Positions 22,440-35,140 are shown, counted from the stretch's first letter. The stretch is DNA of 64,000 nt from Delphinapterus leucas (GCF_002288925.2 NW_022098076.1:73804358-73868357), one strand, 5' to 3'. Notes: generated from the sequence alone by a model not told the origin. Program-made: numbers and translations.

Positions 22440-23110
22440 ATCCACTCAATAGTATTTACTGAATACTTCCATGTGTCATGCACCATTCTAGGCAATGAGA
22501 ATACAATAGGGCAGTCAAGATCCCTGACCTTTGCATTTCGGTGGGGGAGACAAACAGTAAGACGAACACACAATTAACTAAAACTAGTGAATTTTAAACA
22601 GAGACTCAGAGGATGAAAAGGAGTCAGCCCTGTGATGAATTAAGGAAAGAACCTATCAGGCAACCTTCTAGAAATGACAATGGCTGGTGTGACTGGACTT
22701 AGGAAGAGGAGAGAGGTAGGAGGGGCAGGGCCATGGGGAGCTTTGTAAGATACGGAAAAAAGTTTACATTTTACTCCAATACAATAGGAGGCCACTGAAA
22801 GGTTTATAATCAAGAGAGTAACAGGAGATAACCTCTGTTTAAGAGGGATTGTCTGGCAGCTATGCAGAAAATAGATTTGAGGGGTACCTTATTTGAAAAA
22901 GTAATGATACAGATTAGGTGAATATTTCAGTAATTCAGGTGGGAAATGTTGAACAAAGATATATTTTGTAGGTAGGAAGATCAGTATTTGCTCAGCATAA
23001 TCCCCAGATTTCTGACTTTAGTAACTGGGTAGAAAATGATTGTGCCAGGTCCCAAGGTTGGGACTACTGGGTTAAGGTAAGGCCGATGGGAGTGGAGATA
23101 CAGGAAAGTA
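22440..23110 (-). repeat. L2 LINE, minus strand, about 670 bp
   Basis: Reverse-complement L2 order: atagtatttactgaatactt, accattctaggcaatgagaa, agatccctgacctttgc, then atggggagctttgtaagat, acattttactccaatacaat, and aggccactgaaaggttta. The right boundary is unclear. Confidence 0.85.
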
Positions 23111-25423
23111 TCTAGAATTCCATTTTGGATGAGTTAGCCAACTGAAGATAACAGTAGACAATTGGCTATTCAAGTTTGAGGCTGAGAATCAAAGTCCGGA
23201 CTAGAGATATAAATGTAGGAGTTGTCAGTATATATATAATACTTAAATTTATGTGAGTAGAAGAGATGAGCTAGGGTTGAAAATACAACAAAGAGGGAAC
23301 AGAAAGGAGTCCTAATAAATGTCAATATTTTTAGGCTGAAAGAAGGGGGAGGGACCAGAGAATTAGACCAAGCAGGCTGGACAAAGCTAGAACAGTAGGA
23401 GTTGTGAAGAAGTAGGTTTTAGGAAGAAGAGTGTTCACTTATTTAATATTAAACATGATAGAAATTCTAATGTAGCAGATATAGTTCGTGCCACCTAGGC
23501 CCAATCAAAATTTTAAGCTTTTTCGTCCCATTTTTACCATTGTTTTGTGTACTACCTTTGTTCTAGTTCCAAAGAGATGTGTAGCTATTTTGAAATAGGG
23601 GGTAATGCTTCCTACTTCTTTCCTTCTCCCCCATATAATCTATCCCTTAAATCCTCTGAGGTCAAGGAGACCTAGAGAAACTATGGGACTAAATACGTGA
23701 CCCAGGGAAAAAAATATAATTTAGCATTACAGTTAAAAGTTTATCATTCAGGCAGCCATGCTAATTACATAACTTGTTGATACTAATGGACTGGTCGAGG
23801 CTTCTTCTCTCCAAGCTTATGTGGCCACCATTATGGCCAACAACTGACATCTATGCCCTGGCTGGTTAGGGTGTCCTCTTTGAGGGCTTTGTCACTGGCT
23901 CCACCTCGTCAGCTGTTATGATGCTGGAGGTATTAAGCCTCCCACTGGATTCTTCCTCAGTCTTGGTCCCTAAAAGAGGAATCAAAAATATGCATGCAGG
24001 AGGATGAGGAGACCCTAGGATCCGAGGCTAAAATGTGATAACCTGAGTGAATGGCCCAAACCATGAATCCTCTTATTATGTCCCTAGCTTCCTAGAAGGG
24101 AAGTGGCTGCCACGTCTACCTTAAAAACTAGATCAGTGCAGGACTGAGAACAATGATTTGTTGGCATAAGATCATGTACTTAACAAAAGAAAGCTTGTCT
24201 TGAATAAAAAGTGGAGAGTGACATCAACTATTTGGATTATCTAGCTATGTTGCTTCAAGTTGAGCTTTTTTTCCCCCGAAATCTTTTCCAAATCTTTTTG
24301 AATTCATTTGTATTATATTAACAAATATTCTAACGGTAAGCCAGTCTAGTAAAACAATTACATTGGGCTATTAGGACAAATACAAACAAATGGAAAACAT
24401 GCTGACTTTTTTGTTATCTACATAATTTTGTGGACATTGCTATTGGTTTCAGAAGACTGTTAATAATTTATGTCTTAAATGAAGTCCACACTGAACAAAT
24501 GGAAAAAGAATGGGAACATGTCTTATGAAGTGAAGTGGTGTTGATAGTTTAGATTTCAGAACAGGTTTCTGAATTCATTCTGTGTCTATACTATCTGAAC
24601 ACATTGCTCATTGACTAGTTTTATACCTTGTTTTGTGATGTGTATATGTGTTTGTGTGTGTATCTCTGTATTTCTCTTTTTCTCTGTATCTCTCTCTCTC
24701 CCCATCCCTCCCTCTCTTTCCTGAGTTGAATTCCTGTGATCTTTCTGTTTCTGCCAAAAGTATAAAAAGGGAAATGCCCTAAAAGTATATATATTTTTAT
24801 ATACAGAAAAACCTCTTTTCCTAATGACTCAAAAAGTATGTAGGTGGAATATTTGGCTTTATTTTGAATGAATCATATCTTTAGAATCAGCTGGTTCAGG
24901 GTGAAAATGATTGTGGCGATTATTCTCATTTTTACATGTTGAACCTACTATTCCAGAAGCTCTGGGTTAATTCCCAACTTAGCCGCTGACTCATTCAGCC
25001 GTGTTTCCCCCCCACAGGATGTGAGGAGGTGGTATGTCTGGGGGCCATGGACATCCCTAAGGCATCACCCCCACCTAACCCTAGGGCAGAGATTGAGTTT
25101 TTGCAAAAGAGTCTAAGAGTCAGCCCTTGTATTTCTGCTATTCCCTGGAGAAGCTGAAACAATAAACCATTGCAAGAATGGGCGTAATCTCTTCCTTTTC
25201 TACATAGTTATATAGCTTGCTGCTAAGTCGTCTATCCTCCTGCTTATAGTTCTGTCCATTTAATCACTCTTTCTACAATGAGTGTATTTCTAAACTTTTA
25301 TACATTAGAATTATGCACACTCATAGATTAAGAAGTTTTCAGTCCTTGGAAGAGGTAAAAACCTGAGCTGAAGAAAGTATGTAAAAGATCTGTATATGAT
25401 CTTACTGTGTGCCTGTTATGGGC
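23111..25423. other. Unrecognised sequence with a pyrimidine-rich patch
   Basis: About 2.3 kb with no recognised gene. The patch at 24640-24720 is a GT- then CT-rich low-complexity tract. The left edge may still contain decayed L2. Confidence 0.4.
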
Positions 25424-25828
25424 TAAACTGTGTCCACCCTACCCCACCCTCGCCGCCCTGCCAATTAATATGTTCATGTCCTAACACCCAGTACCTCAGA
25501 ATGTGACTGTATTTGGAAATAGGGCCTTTAAAGAGGCCATTAAGGTCCTATGGGTGGACACTAATCCAATCTGAATGATGTCCTTATAAGAAGAGGAAAT
25601 TTGAACACACAGAGAGACACCAGAGACGTGCCCACAGAGGAGAGACCAGGTGGAAACAGTGTGAAGATGGACATTTGTAAGCCAAGGAGAGAGGCCTCAG
25701 AGGAAACCAAACCTGCCAGCACCTTGATCCTGGACCTCCAGCTTCCAGAATTGTGAGAAGCTTAATTTCTGTTGTTTAAGCCACCAGGCTGTAGAATTTG
25801 GTTATGACAGCCCTAGCAAACTTATACA
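25424..25828 (+). mobile_element. MaLR (MLT1-type) LTR, near complete
   Basis: Starts tgttatgggctaaactgtgt, then acctcagaatgtgactgtat, atagggcctttaaagaggc, ccttataagaagaggaaatt, caccttgatcctggacctcc, tttctgttgtttaagccacc, and ends cagccctagcaaacttatac. A solitary LTR; internal sequence is absent. Confidence 0.9.
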
Positions 25829-25834
25829 GTAGTA

Positions 25835-26160
25835 GGAATATCTCAGCTTTGAAAAGCTAAAATCTGAGTATGCCTTGTAGCACTAGTGTAACCTTGGGGA
25901 AATTGTTCAAACTCTCTTAACAACCGTTCCCATATTTGTAAATTGGGCATAACAATAACTACCCATTGAGGTTATCCTGAGGGTCAAATGAATGTATGTA
26001 AAGTGTCAGACATAAAGTAGATGGTCAAGAAATATTTTAGGGAGGTTGCTACCTATTGGAGGAAAGGTATGGGGTTTCAGTCAATTAGACTTAGGTTTCA
26101 GTCCAAGCTCTGCCATTTAGCTAGGCAACCTCAGGCACATTACTTAAGATCTCGAATCCA
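25835..26160 (+). repeat. Two MIR SINE copies in tandem orientation
   Basis: The first (25840-26040) has gtgtaaccttggggaaattg, catatttgtaaattgggcat, tatcctgagggtcaaatgaa and a 3' end near agatggtcaagaaatatttt. The second (26045-26160) starts within the MIR core (tttcagtccaagctctgcca) and ends after aggcacattacttaagatc. Confidence 0.75.
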
Positions 26161-26600
26161 CAGATCATGCTTATGAAACACTTGGTATATATTACCATAT
26201 ACATGTTAGTATACGTGTCAATATATGTTAGTCCTCCTTGGAGATTCTCTTAGGGACTCCTGTAATTCTAATTCTTTCTGATTATCAGAGTCATATATTG
26301 ACAGTATATTTGCCATGGAGAGATGAAAAGTGGGGAGTCTAATTGGAAGAAAGAAGCTGTGATTAAAATATTTATATTTTGACCCTTCACTTACACTCAC
26401 CACATGATGAATAAATGCCTATGGAATAGCCTTTCTGAAAGAAGAGCTATCATACTAGGAAGTGGAAGATAAGGCTTTACCACCAGGATGATAAAACGAC
26501 TATTAATATCCTATCATCAAAGCAGCCATGTGAAATCTTGTTGCCAAACTCAATTTCTACATGGAAAAATGAGTAAAATAGAGCGGAAATAAACAAATGT
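26161..26600. other. Unrecognised sequence
   Basis: AT-rich; no recognised repeat or exon. Confidence 0.4.
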
Positions 26601-26639
26601 ACTTCCGTAAGTTACATAAACTCTCTACAAAAGTGATAA

Positions 26640-27170
26640 AAATTATTATTAATTTCACCACTAAGAGATAATCACCATCAATTTGCTCTAACTTTCCAGA
26701 TTTCCATATCTCTGTATGTGTATTTCTACTTATAACTGTATAAATACTTTTTTTTTTTTTTTTGCGGTACGCGGGCCTCCCTCACTGTTGTGGCCTCTCC
26801 CGTTGCGGAGCACAGGCTGCGGACGCTCAGGCTCAGCGGCCATGGCTCACGGACCCAGCCTCTCCGTGGCATGTGAGATCCTCCCGGACCGGGGCACAGA
26901 CCCGTGTCCCCTGCATCGGCAGGCGGACCCCCAACCACTGCGCCACCAGGGAAGCCCCTGTATAAATACTTTTTAAGCATAGTATTTGGTAACTACTTTT
27001 TTCCCACCTGACACTAAATCATGAACCTATTTCCATGTCATTAAATAGTGTGCTCAATACTATTTTTTTCACAATGAACGGTATTCCATTGCTGAGTGTG
27101 CCAGAATTTTAAAACAAATCCTTTCCATTTATCATCTAGGTCCCACAAACTTCTTTTTAAAAATTAAGAT
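26640..27170 (-). repeat. Old L1M-type 3' UTR, split by a SINE
   Basis: Parts such as agagataatcaccatcaatt (left of the SINE) and acaatgaacggtattccatt, then caaatcctttccatttatca (right), read as reverse-complement L1M 3' UTR. Diverged; boundaries and subfamily uncertain. Confidence 0.5.
26752..26957 (-). mobile_element. CHR-type SINE, short form, minus strand
   Basis: T-tail, gcggtacgcgggcctccctc, the GC-rich body, and ccaccagggaagcccc. Flanked by a perfect 16-bp duplication, ctgtataaatactttt, at 26736-26751 and 26958-26973. Open frames of 67-86 codons on both strands are accidental. Confidence 0.96.
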
Positions 27171-28417
27171 GTTTCTTTTCTGGATGCCCATCTGATTGAT
27201 AACTCAGAAGTGTGTACAAGTGAGTTGAAGTAGCCTGAGCGTGCAGCTGTGAACTTGGGGGTGTGGGGGAAGACGTAATGTCTACTATGCCTCTGGGTAC
27301 TGGGGAAAAAAAGCAAGGAGAGTGAAGCACTGTGAGAAATGCATCTCTACCTTAAATTTATTGGGATAAATAATTTTTTAGAGCCTTACAAAGCATCACT
27401 TACCTACAGAAGGATCTACATACCACTTGGAATAATTGTGTTTTCAGTAGTAACTAAAGACTACAATCTTGTACTGTAGTTCACTGGAAATGAAGCAGAG
27501 TTTCAAGAAACCCTTTTTAGCCTTAGCAATTGGAAAGAGAAATGACTTGTATACTTATGACCCTTCATTGATAATTGTTAGAAAAATGATTACAATTCTA
27601 AATAAGCATGTTACTTCTTGTTAGAATCATAGAGATCCTTTCTAAAGATGATCTATATTTTTAGATATAGTAATTATCTATTCATTAGATATAAGGTATC
27701 CATTTTGTCTCTCGCTCTCACTCATTTTTTATGCTCATGAAACAAAAGTATCTTCATGGAATCATGTATGTACCCAGCTAGGAAAATGTGTCACACTTAC
27801 CAGTTCAGCTCAGGTATGAACTGGTGATATGTAAAAAGTGAAGTCTGTTTACCTTCTCAGAACTTTTCCTTTCCCTTATCCCCAGATCTGTGAGTCACCA
27901 TTTTGTGTAAAAAGTCTTTGGAGTGAGAATTTTTCCTTAGCAAGTCATACCGTTAGACAAACTTCCCTGTCACTCAAATAGATGACCCTTATCTCTTTCT
28001 TTGCTGGAAGAATGCCTTGTAGAGGCACTTAATCTATTCCAGAATAATTCTTTATGCTTCTCAGGGATTGACTAAGCCTCTCTCAAGTGGTTGTATAAAT
28101 CCCACTACTTCATTTTCAAGAAAAGGACTGCTGTTTATTTTCTTGGTTAGTTGATATTGGTAAATCCCATCAGTTTGGTTTCACAAAGAGAGACTTTGAC
28201 AAACAATTTTATTAAGAGAACTGATTTAATATAACGATTCAGGAAGAAAAATGACTATCTTGAAATATAAAAAAATAATTAAGTGATTAGATAATATGCC
28301 ATTTCACTGGGGAGCATAAGTACATAATATCATAATAACATCTTTTGAATCCACTGAGAATATTAAAGCCATCAGCGTGAGAACTTAATAGACTTCCCAA
28401 TGATATGAAATGTTTTC
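27171..28417. other. Unrecognised sequence
   Basis: About 1.25 kb, AT-rich; no recognised repeat or exon. Confidence 0.4.
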
Positions 28418-28434
28418 TTTAAAAATATATTCAT

Positions 28435-28715
28435 GGGCTTCCCTGGTGGCGCAGTGGTTGAGAATCTGCCTGCCAATGCAGGGGACACGGGTTCGAGCCC
28501 TGGTTTGGGAGGATCCCACATGCCGCGGAGCAACTGAGCCCGTGAGCCACAACTACTGAGCCTGCGTGTCTGGAGCCTGCGCTCCGCAACAAGAGAGGCC
28601 ACGATACTGAGAGGCCCGCACACCGCGATGAAGAGTGGGCCCCCGCTCGCCACAACTAGAAAAAGCCCTCGCACAGAAACGGAGACCCAACACAGCCAAA
28701 AATAAATAAATTTAT
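28435..28715 (+). mobile_element. CHR-type SINE, long form
   Basis: Starts gggcttccctggtggcgcag with B-box-like gggttcgagccctgg, then the long 3' extension ending acacagccaaaaataaat. Flanked by tttaaaaatatattcat (28418-28434) and tttaaaaatatatacat (28716-28732), one mismatch. Minus-strand frames of 74-100 codons are spurious. Confidence 0.95.
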
Positions 28716-28732
28716 TTTAAAAATATATACAT

Positions 28733-29567
28733 ATATATATACACATTATAAATATGCCCTGTGCCCTCTCACCTTTTCCCATCCACATCCCCCCTTCTCC
28801 TACCCTCCAGTGAACAATCACTTTTTAACTAATGTCAAGCCTCAAGAGACATTTGTGTTTAAAATCTATTTGACTTTAAGGTAAGAACAGAGGTTTTTAG
28901 TAGTCGCTAAACCGGTGAAATCACTTTCACTCTTGCTCCAAGTATTAATGCTTTTATTGCCACCATGTACTAGCACAATATTGGGGGATTTTATTCTCTC
29001 TTTAAGCACCATCTTTATTCCATTCCTCCCCAGTTCTTAATGTGGAGGATAGTTTTTCTTTTCATTTGGTCTCATTTATTTAGATATGTTTCATAGTTGT
29101 TTTGCATTTTGTAGCATTTCAACAACAAATCTCTGTAGAAACTATTTCATTTCCCATGATGCTTCCAGATGATAGGATGATAATAAAATTATCATAGGTG
29201 CCCATAACATCTGTTAACAATACATTTAATTGACTTGTTTGTGCAGACTGACCTGGATTCCTCTAATTAACAATGGTGACTAGTTAACAAGCAGACCAGG
29301 GAGGGTAAATAATTTTCTGTCCACATACTTGCCTGAGGAAGTGGCTGAAGGGTGGAGTGTGTATTTTGGTCAAGAGAATGTTTTAGTGATGTTTTCTTTT
29401 CCACGTTGATTATAATTCAGCCATCCCAGAAATCTAAACATATTCAAGTTTGTAAGTATTGTTGGCTTTGAAAGACTGATTTTTTTTTTTTTTTTTTTGG
29501 CTTATATAGCTGATAACCAGTACCTGGGTCTTCTTTTCTATTAAAAAAAGAAATCAAGCTTTATGCC
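28733..29567. other. Unrecognised sequence
   Basis: No recognised repeat or exon. A T run of about 18 occurs at 29481-29498. Confidence 0.4.
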
Positions 29568-29586
29568 AAAAAGATCTCCACTTGGG

Positions 29587-29790
29587 GGCTTCCCTGGTGG
29601 TGCAGTGGTTGAGAGTCTGTCTGCCGATGCAGGGGACACGGGTTCGTGACCCGGTCCGGGAAGATCCCACATGCCGCGGAGCGGCTGGGCCTGTGAGCCA
29701 TGGCCGCTGAGCCTGCGTGTCCGGAGCCTGTGCTCTGCAACGGAAGAGGCCACAACAGTGAGAGGCCCGCGTACCGCAAAAAAAAAAAAA
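29587..29790 (+). mobile_element. CHR-type SINE, short form, young
   Basis: Complete short-form SINE with a pure A tail. Flanked by a perfect 19-bp duplication aaaaagatctccacttggg at 29568-29586 and 29786-29804 (the leading As of the second overlap the tail). The exact duplication and pure tail point to a recent insertion. Frames of 72-124 codons on either strand are accidental. Confidence 0.97.
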
Positions 29791-29804
29791 GATCTCCACT
29801 TGGG

Positions 29805-30283
29805 ATTATTTAATGTGTGCTCAATATCAGGAGTAAAGGGTTCATTTGTCTTAGGTAGTAAAATTATTTTGCATTTTGGGAAATTATTTTTCAAAATGCT
29901 TAATTTTCTAAACACATTGCCAAAAAATTCCAGGGATGGATTACTGAGATATCACTAATTACCACTGTATTTTCCTACTTTGGCTAAGTGAAACCAAAAT
30001 TAGTACATAGAAAACTATAGGGGTACTTGAGAGCTTAAAGCCAATTGCTACTGTTCACGATGATTTCATTTTTGGCATTGCACTAGGAATACCTCTGCCT
30101 CTTCTCTGAAAATTTGCACGTGAGACTCATAGAATGTCACTATGGGTGTTGACCCACACCACTTGATTGATGATCCCTACACATCTACACTGATATCCAC
30201 ATAGCAGCGAGATGTGTGGGTGCCTCATGTACTGTAGAACAATTTGAAGAATCGTCAGGGGTATAGCTGAAAAAGGAAAAAGG
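29805..30283. other. Unrecognised sequence
   Basis: No recognised repeat or exon. Confidence 0.4.
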
Positions 30284-30292
30284 CACTCATTT

Positions 30293-30632
30293 AATTAATT
30301 AATTAATTTTTGGCTGCGGTGGGTCCTCTGCTGTGCACGGGCTTTCTCTAGTTGCAGCGAGCGGGGGCTACTCTTCGTTGCAGTGCGTGGCCTTCTCATT
30401 GCAGTGGCTTCTTTTGTTGCAGAGCACAGGCTCTAGGCGCACGGGCTTCAGTTGTTGTGGAGCACAAGCTCAGTAGTTGTGGCTTGCGGGCTCTAGAGCG
30501 CAGGCTCAGTAATTGTGGTGCATAGGCTTAATTGCTCCGCAGCATGTGGGATCTTCCTGGACCAGGGCTCGAAGCCGTGTCCCCTGCATGGCAGGCAGAT
30601 TCTCAACCACTGTGCCACCAAGGAAGTCCCCA
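30293..30632 (-). mobile_element. CHR-type SINE, long form, minus strand
   Basis: Begins with a (TTAA)n-like tail, then tttttggctgcggtgggtcc, the extension region, and ends ccaccaaggaagtcccc. Flanked by cactcattt at 30284-30292 and 30637-30645. More diverged than the short-form copies, so probably older. Confidence 0.93.
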
Positions 30633-30645
30633 AAATCACTCATTT

Positions 30646-31014
30646 TAGATGACACACATGAAAGCATTGCCAATCCTGATGTCACATGCTTTTGTTGAGA
30701 AGAAAAAGGGGAAACTAACAGACTGCTTTGTTAAAACTGTAAAGAGAACAGATGTTCATCAATTCAAACACATTTGAAATCTGTAAAGTCGAAAGTGCAA
30801 GTCCACATTTTCCTTTGATCAACTTCATTTCCCAAAGGAAATCACTTTCAGAATTTGGCATATATGTTTCTAGATGTTTTGTTTGACCTATGAAAAAAAT
30901 ATACAGTTTTTTTTTTTTTTTTTAAAAAATGGGGTTTAAAATGTATGTTTTTCTGTAACTTAGTTTTTTTTAAATGATTTAAAGTGATATAGAAGTTTTA
31001 TGTCATGACACAAA
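30646..31014. other. Unrecognised sequence, possibly old L1 3' UTR
   Basis: Contains a T run at 30906-30923 followed by aaaaaatggggtttaaaatg and tttttctgtaacttagtttt, which is faintly like L1M 3' UTR in reverse. Not firm enough to assign. Confidence 0.3.
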
Positions 31015-31595
31015 GACCAGCCTCATTCTCGCCATCACTCACTATGCTTCACCCTGTGGCCTTCTTTCAGTCCCCAGGAAGCTCAAGATCATTTCTTACT
31101 TATTAATTTATTTATTTAGGCCATGCCACAAGGTTTGGGGGATCTTAGTTCCCCTACCAGGGATGAACCCATGCCCTAGGCAATGAAATCGCAGAGTCCT
31201 AACCACTGGACCACTGGGGAATTCCCTCAAGTTCATTTCAAACTCAGACCTTTGCACGTGCTCTGCCTGATACACTCTTCCCCTCCCTCTTTGGCTATCA
31301 CCAAGCTTCAGCTTAAGTTCATTTTTTCACCAATTCCCCAACTCAGAGTATATGTCCCTATTATGCACTATAATAGTACTTTATTTTTCTCCCACTTTTA
31401 TGACCTTTATTGTCATTTAAATGGATATTTATATAATTATTTGTTTAACGTTAGTCTCTGACATTAGACTATAAGCTCCATGAGGGTAAGGATGGTATTT
31501 GTCTTGTTTTTGCCAGTACCTCCAGTACTCAGCTCAGTGCCTGACACATAGAAGGGACTCAATAACTATTTGCTAAATAAAATGACTGAGCAAAT
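31015..31595 (+). repeat. L2 LINE 3' end, split by a SINE
   Basis: Plus-strand L2: tgtggccttctttcagtccc left of the SINE, and cagacctttgcacgtgctct, ctataagctccatgagggta, cagtgcctgacacatagaag, then ctcaataactatttgctaaa right of it. Removing the SINE and one copy of its duplication restores the usual L2 order. Confidence 0.88.
31096..31225 (-). mobile_element. tRNA-Glu-derived SINE, compact form, minus strand
   Basis: Reverse complement of the same compact SINE as at 16.1 kb: T-rich tail, ggccatgccacaaggtttgg, ccctaccagggatgaaccca, and cactggggaattcc. Flanked by ctcaagatcatttc (31082-31095) and ctcaagttcatttc (31226-31239), one mismatch. Inserted into an L2. Confidence 0.93.
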
Positions 31596-32470
31596 TCTTA
31601 TATGGGAATCATATCAGAAAGCGTTCATGAGAGTGTATCCCTAAGTTAAGGACATAAAATAGTACTTCCTTCTGTCTCCTAGGAAAGCCAACTTTATTTT
31701 GAACCTGTAAATCTGCCCTAAATGGTAGGACTCAGTTATTAAAAGGGTACCCACCATAGAGATAGAGCTGTTTCCACCCTTAACTTAGGATAAGCAAAGA
31801 TATACCCATCTACATCTAAGGTCCAGCAGAGATATTGGGTTGCTTCTACCTACAGCATCAATTAAGGGGTAAGGGTGGGGAAAAGCATTTTAACATCATT
31901 ATTTTTTAAAAGGTCCCCATATATTTTAAACTCTAATATATGGTTACATTAAAATGAACTTGTTTACTTAATGGGTACCAAATATATGGTGATTTAGCTT
32001 TGTATATAGAAAAAAAATTTTGCTTCAAATTTTCAACGTCTAGACCCAGTCTAGAAGCTTATAATAGAACCACTACAGTCTTTGCCCAAATATGGTGATA
32101 TAGCACTTTAGGTTGAGGAAACTGGCTTGAATTTATAGTCTAAAATCCAGACTGGATGTAACAAAACCCCAGTGAGTCAACATGTGTCATTGTTCTAATG
32201 GTTTGGATGAAAGACAGTTGTTCATAGCTTGTCATTTCCAATGAGATTTCAAAACATGAATAATTTTAGCCTTGTCATTAAATAACAACAGTAAAAAAAA
32301 AAATCTAAAACAGCAGTAACAAATTCCAGTTAAAGATATAAAATATACATTCAGATGGCTTAAAATGTAACATCTTCTATGTCCACCCAGATTAGTTTTA
32401 ATAACAAAGTCCCCATATTGTAAAATCTGACAGGACAGGAATTTAAGACAAAGTGTTGACTGTTCAAAAC
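31596..32470. other. Unrecognised sequence
   Basis: No recognised repeat or exon. Confidence 0.4.
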
Positions 32471-32480
32471 AGGATATAAA

Positions 32481-32785
32481 GGACTTCCCTGGTGGCACAG
32501 TGGTTAAGAATCTGCCTGCCAGTGCAGGGCACACGGGTTCAATCCCTGGTCCGGGAAGATCCCACATGCTGTGGAGCAGCTAAGCCCGTGCACCACAACT
32601 ACTGAGCCCACGTGCCACAACTACTGAAGCCCGTGCACCTAGATCCCGTGCTCTGCAACAAGAGAAGCCACCGCAAAGAGAAGCCCCCACTCGCCTTGAC
32701 TAGAGAAAGCCCGTGCGCAGCAGTGAAGACCCAATGCAGCCAAAAATAAATAAATAAATAATAAATAAATTTATTAAAAAGAAAT
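32481..32785 (+). mobile_element. CHR-type SINE, long form
   Basis: Starts ggacttccctggtggcacag, includes gggttcaatccctggtccgg, and ends in (AAATA)n after cagccaaa. Flanked by aggatata at 32471-32478 and 32786-32793. Confidence 0.93.
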
Positions 32786-32793
32786 AGGATATA

Positions 32794-33503
32794 GAGTCAC
32801 AGAAACTTGTCAACACACATAAAATTAGAATTTATATAATCACCGTTTATTTTTGGATTTTTTCTCCGATGCCAGGCCAATATTTATAGAACATGGACCG
32901 AGCTGAGTGGCAGCCAGTACTGTGTGGTGTGTGGCTTAGCTGGTGTTTCCAGGATGTTCTCCGCTCCAGCTCTTCCCTCCTAGCCGAAAGTCCAGGGTCT
33001 GGAATTTTACCATTAGACGTCCGTATCTTTAAATTCCTTAGGATCAGAGTATCTTGCCTTCCATGAAAATCCAGACATGGCCAGGAAAGGCAGTAACACA
33101 TCAGCTTATTAGCAATCACCTCCAACATACCTGGAAATGAAAAAGCAGAAGACTCATTCTCAATAATTCCTTCCTACCTCCTCCAATTAAATTTTCTATT
33201 ATTTAAAAATAATGAATGTTTATTTTAGCCTACTTAATATTGATCACTGTAGGTAATGAAAAAGGCCTTGTAAAGTGACTTGCAGTTTGTAAAGCACTTA
33301 CACACAGTGTCTCTTGCGACAGAGCACAGGATATTCTGAGTGAAGGAAAGGAAGGAGACATGCCTGAAATAAGTTGGCAGAAGTGGGGAACAGTGGTACA
33401 AGGACCTTGTGTGGTGGTCAGGCGGGGACAAGTAATGAGGAAGGGAAAAAGAAAGGGAACATACAGAGGCCTTGAAATGGCCTTTGTCCACACTGCAGTT
33501 TTT
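32794..33503. other. Unrecognised sequence
   Basis: About 700 bp without a recognised repeat. Overlapping minus-strand frames at 33230-33493 in two phases show no family features. Confidence 0.4.
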
Positions 33504-33512
33504 CCTAAGAAT

Positions 33513-33815
33513 TTTTTTTTTAACTGAAGTATAGTTGATTTACAATGTTTTGTTAGTTTCTGGTGTATAGCAAAGTGATTCAGTTATACATATATATACA
33601 TATTTTTTTCATATTCTTTTCCTTTATGGTCTATTATAGGATTTTGAATATAGTTCCCTATGCTATACAGTAGTCCTTATTGTTTATCTATTTTATATAT
33701 ATGTATGCTAGTTTGTATCTGCTAATCCCCAACTCCTAATTTATCGCCCCCTCCCCCTCTTTCCCCTTTGGTAACCGTTAAGTTTGTTTTCTATGTCTGT
33801 GAGTTTGTTTCTGTT
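33513..33815 (-). mobile_element. L1 3' UTR, heavily 5'-truncated
   Basis: Reverse complement of an L1 3' UTR: T run, aactgaagtatagttgattt, ctatgctatacagtagtcct, and gtgagtttgtttctgt. Flanked by cctaagaat (33504-33512) and tctaagaat (33817-33825). Only about 300 bp was inserted. Confidence 0.92.
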
Positions 33816-33825
33816 CTAAGAATGG

Positions 33826-34700
33826 TTTTGATGTTGGGTTTGCATATGCTTACTGGTTTGAGAGAAATAGAATTAAAGTGATTTTGAAGAGCCAGGGGGA
33901 TAATCTATATTTAGTCGTGTCTTTCTATATGATGCCACTGAAACCAATGGAAAAGTGAAAATTTAGTAACAAATTAAAAGATCTATACCATATTTCTAAA
34001 ATATAAAATAAGATAAAATAAATAAAATAAAATACCATTTTGCTGTTTTTCATGCTTGCATTGATAAAAGTTGTGGCTTGTTCTCACATCTAATATATTC
34101 AGCTTTAATCAAAAAGCCTTAGTACCTAAATAATTTTTTCAAGAGTTTGTATCATTGACCACAAAGTTCAAAAATTTCACTAAGGCACACATTAGAGATT
34201 GGCCAGTTTAATCATCCCTCAGGTGGCTTGTGCTCCCTTTAGCAGCAACTGGTGGTGTTTTCACTTTGAATTATTCTTGCAGAGAATAAAAAGTAATATA
34301 TCTATATTTTGATCAAGCAATAATTTTCCAAATTGAAATGACAACTTAGCGTCTCGAGTTTCTGCTTATAAACTTTTATGTGATCTACGTTATCTAAAGA
34401 AGCCTTATGTGATGATGTCATGGTGTGTGTCTGGTTGAGTCATGCTTTGTTGCATGTGGTGTGTGTCTTGATACCCTGCACCACATCTGGACAGCTCATT
34501 ACAGCAGCAGATTTAAAGACATTTGCATCATGAAGTGGGCTCATGTCAGGCTTCTTTAGTAAACTCTAGAAAGTTTCATTTGTGGTAGAATAATTTAATA
34601 ATGAGATGAACAAAAGTTTATGCTATATAACTGAAAAAGATCTAAATAGTTCAAATTTCCATTATTATGTAACCTCAATTTTGTTATTTTTTTTGCTTTT
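33826..34700. other. Unrecognised sequence
   Basis: No recognised repeat or exon. An (AAATA)n-like patch lies at about 34002-34035. Confidence 0.4.
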
Positions 34701-34706
34701 TATTTA

Positions 34707-34830
34707 TTTATTTTTAACATCTTTATTGGAGTATAATTGCTTTACAATGGTGTGTTAGTTTCTGCTTTATAACAAAGAGAATCAGTTATACATATACATA
34801 TGTTCCCATATCTCTTCCTTCTTGCGTCTC
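34707..34830 (-). mobile_element. L1 3' end of a younger subfamily, about 120 bp
   Basis: Reverse complement: taacatctttattggagtat, ttgctttacaatggtgtgtt, then catatgttcccatatctctt. The same 3' end type as the L1 at the right edge of the window and distinct from the copy at 33.5 kb. Extremely short insertion. Confidence 0.9.
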
Positions 34831-35140
34831 GTTAAATTTTTAAACATCATGATTGGCAAATAGTTATTTGCTTCACCCATTTCAGTGGCACATATGATTT
34901 GCAGCCTTGCAGTCTTTTCTACTTCAAAAAAACATTTTTAAGTACAGAGAATTGAGTTAATCATTATGGCTTACTGTCATCATTGTTCTGGTAAGTTTCT
35001 TCTCCTATTTTGTTGATATCATTTTTCCTTTTTTTCCCAGCCTCCACTCCAAGGGCCCCCACTTCAGTGCGTTCGATTTATGAACCAGAATTTTTATATC
35101 TTTGAAAAACAGTGTTGTTTTTATTATTGAATGAGTTGGG

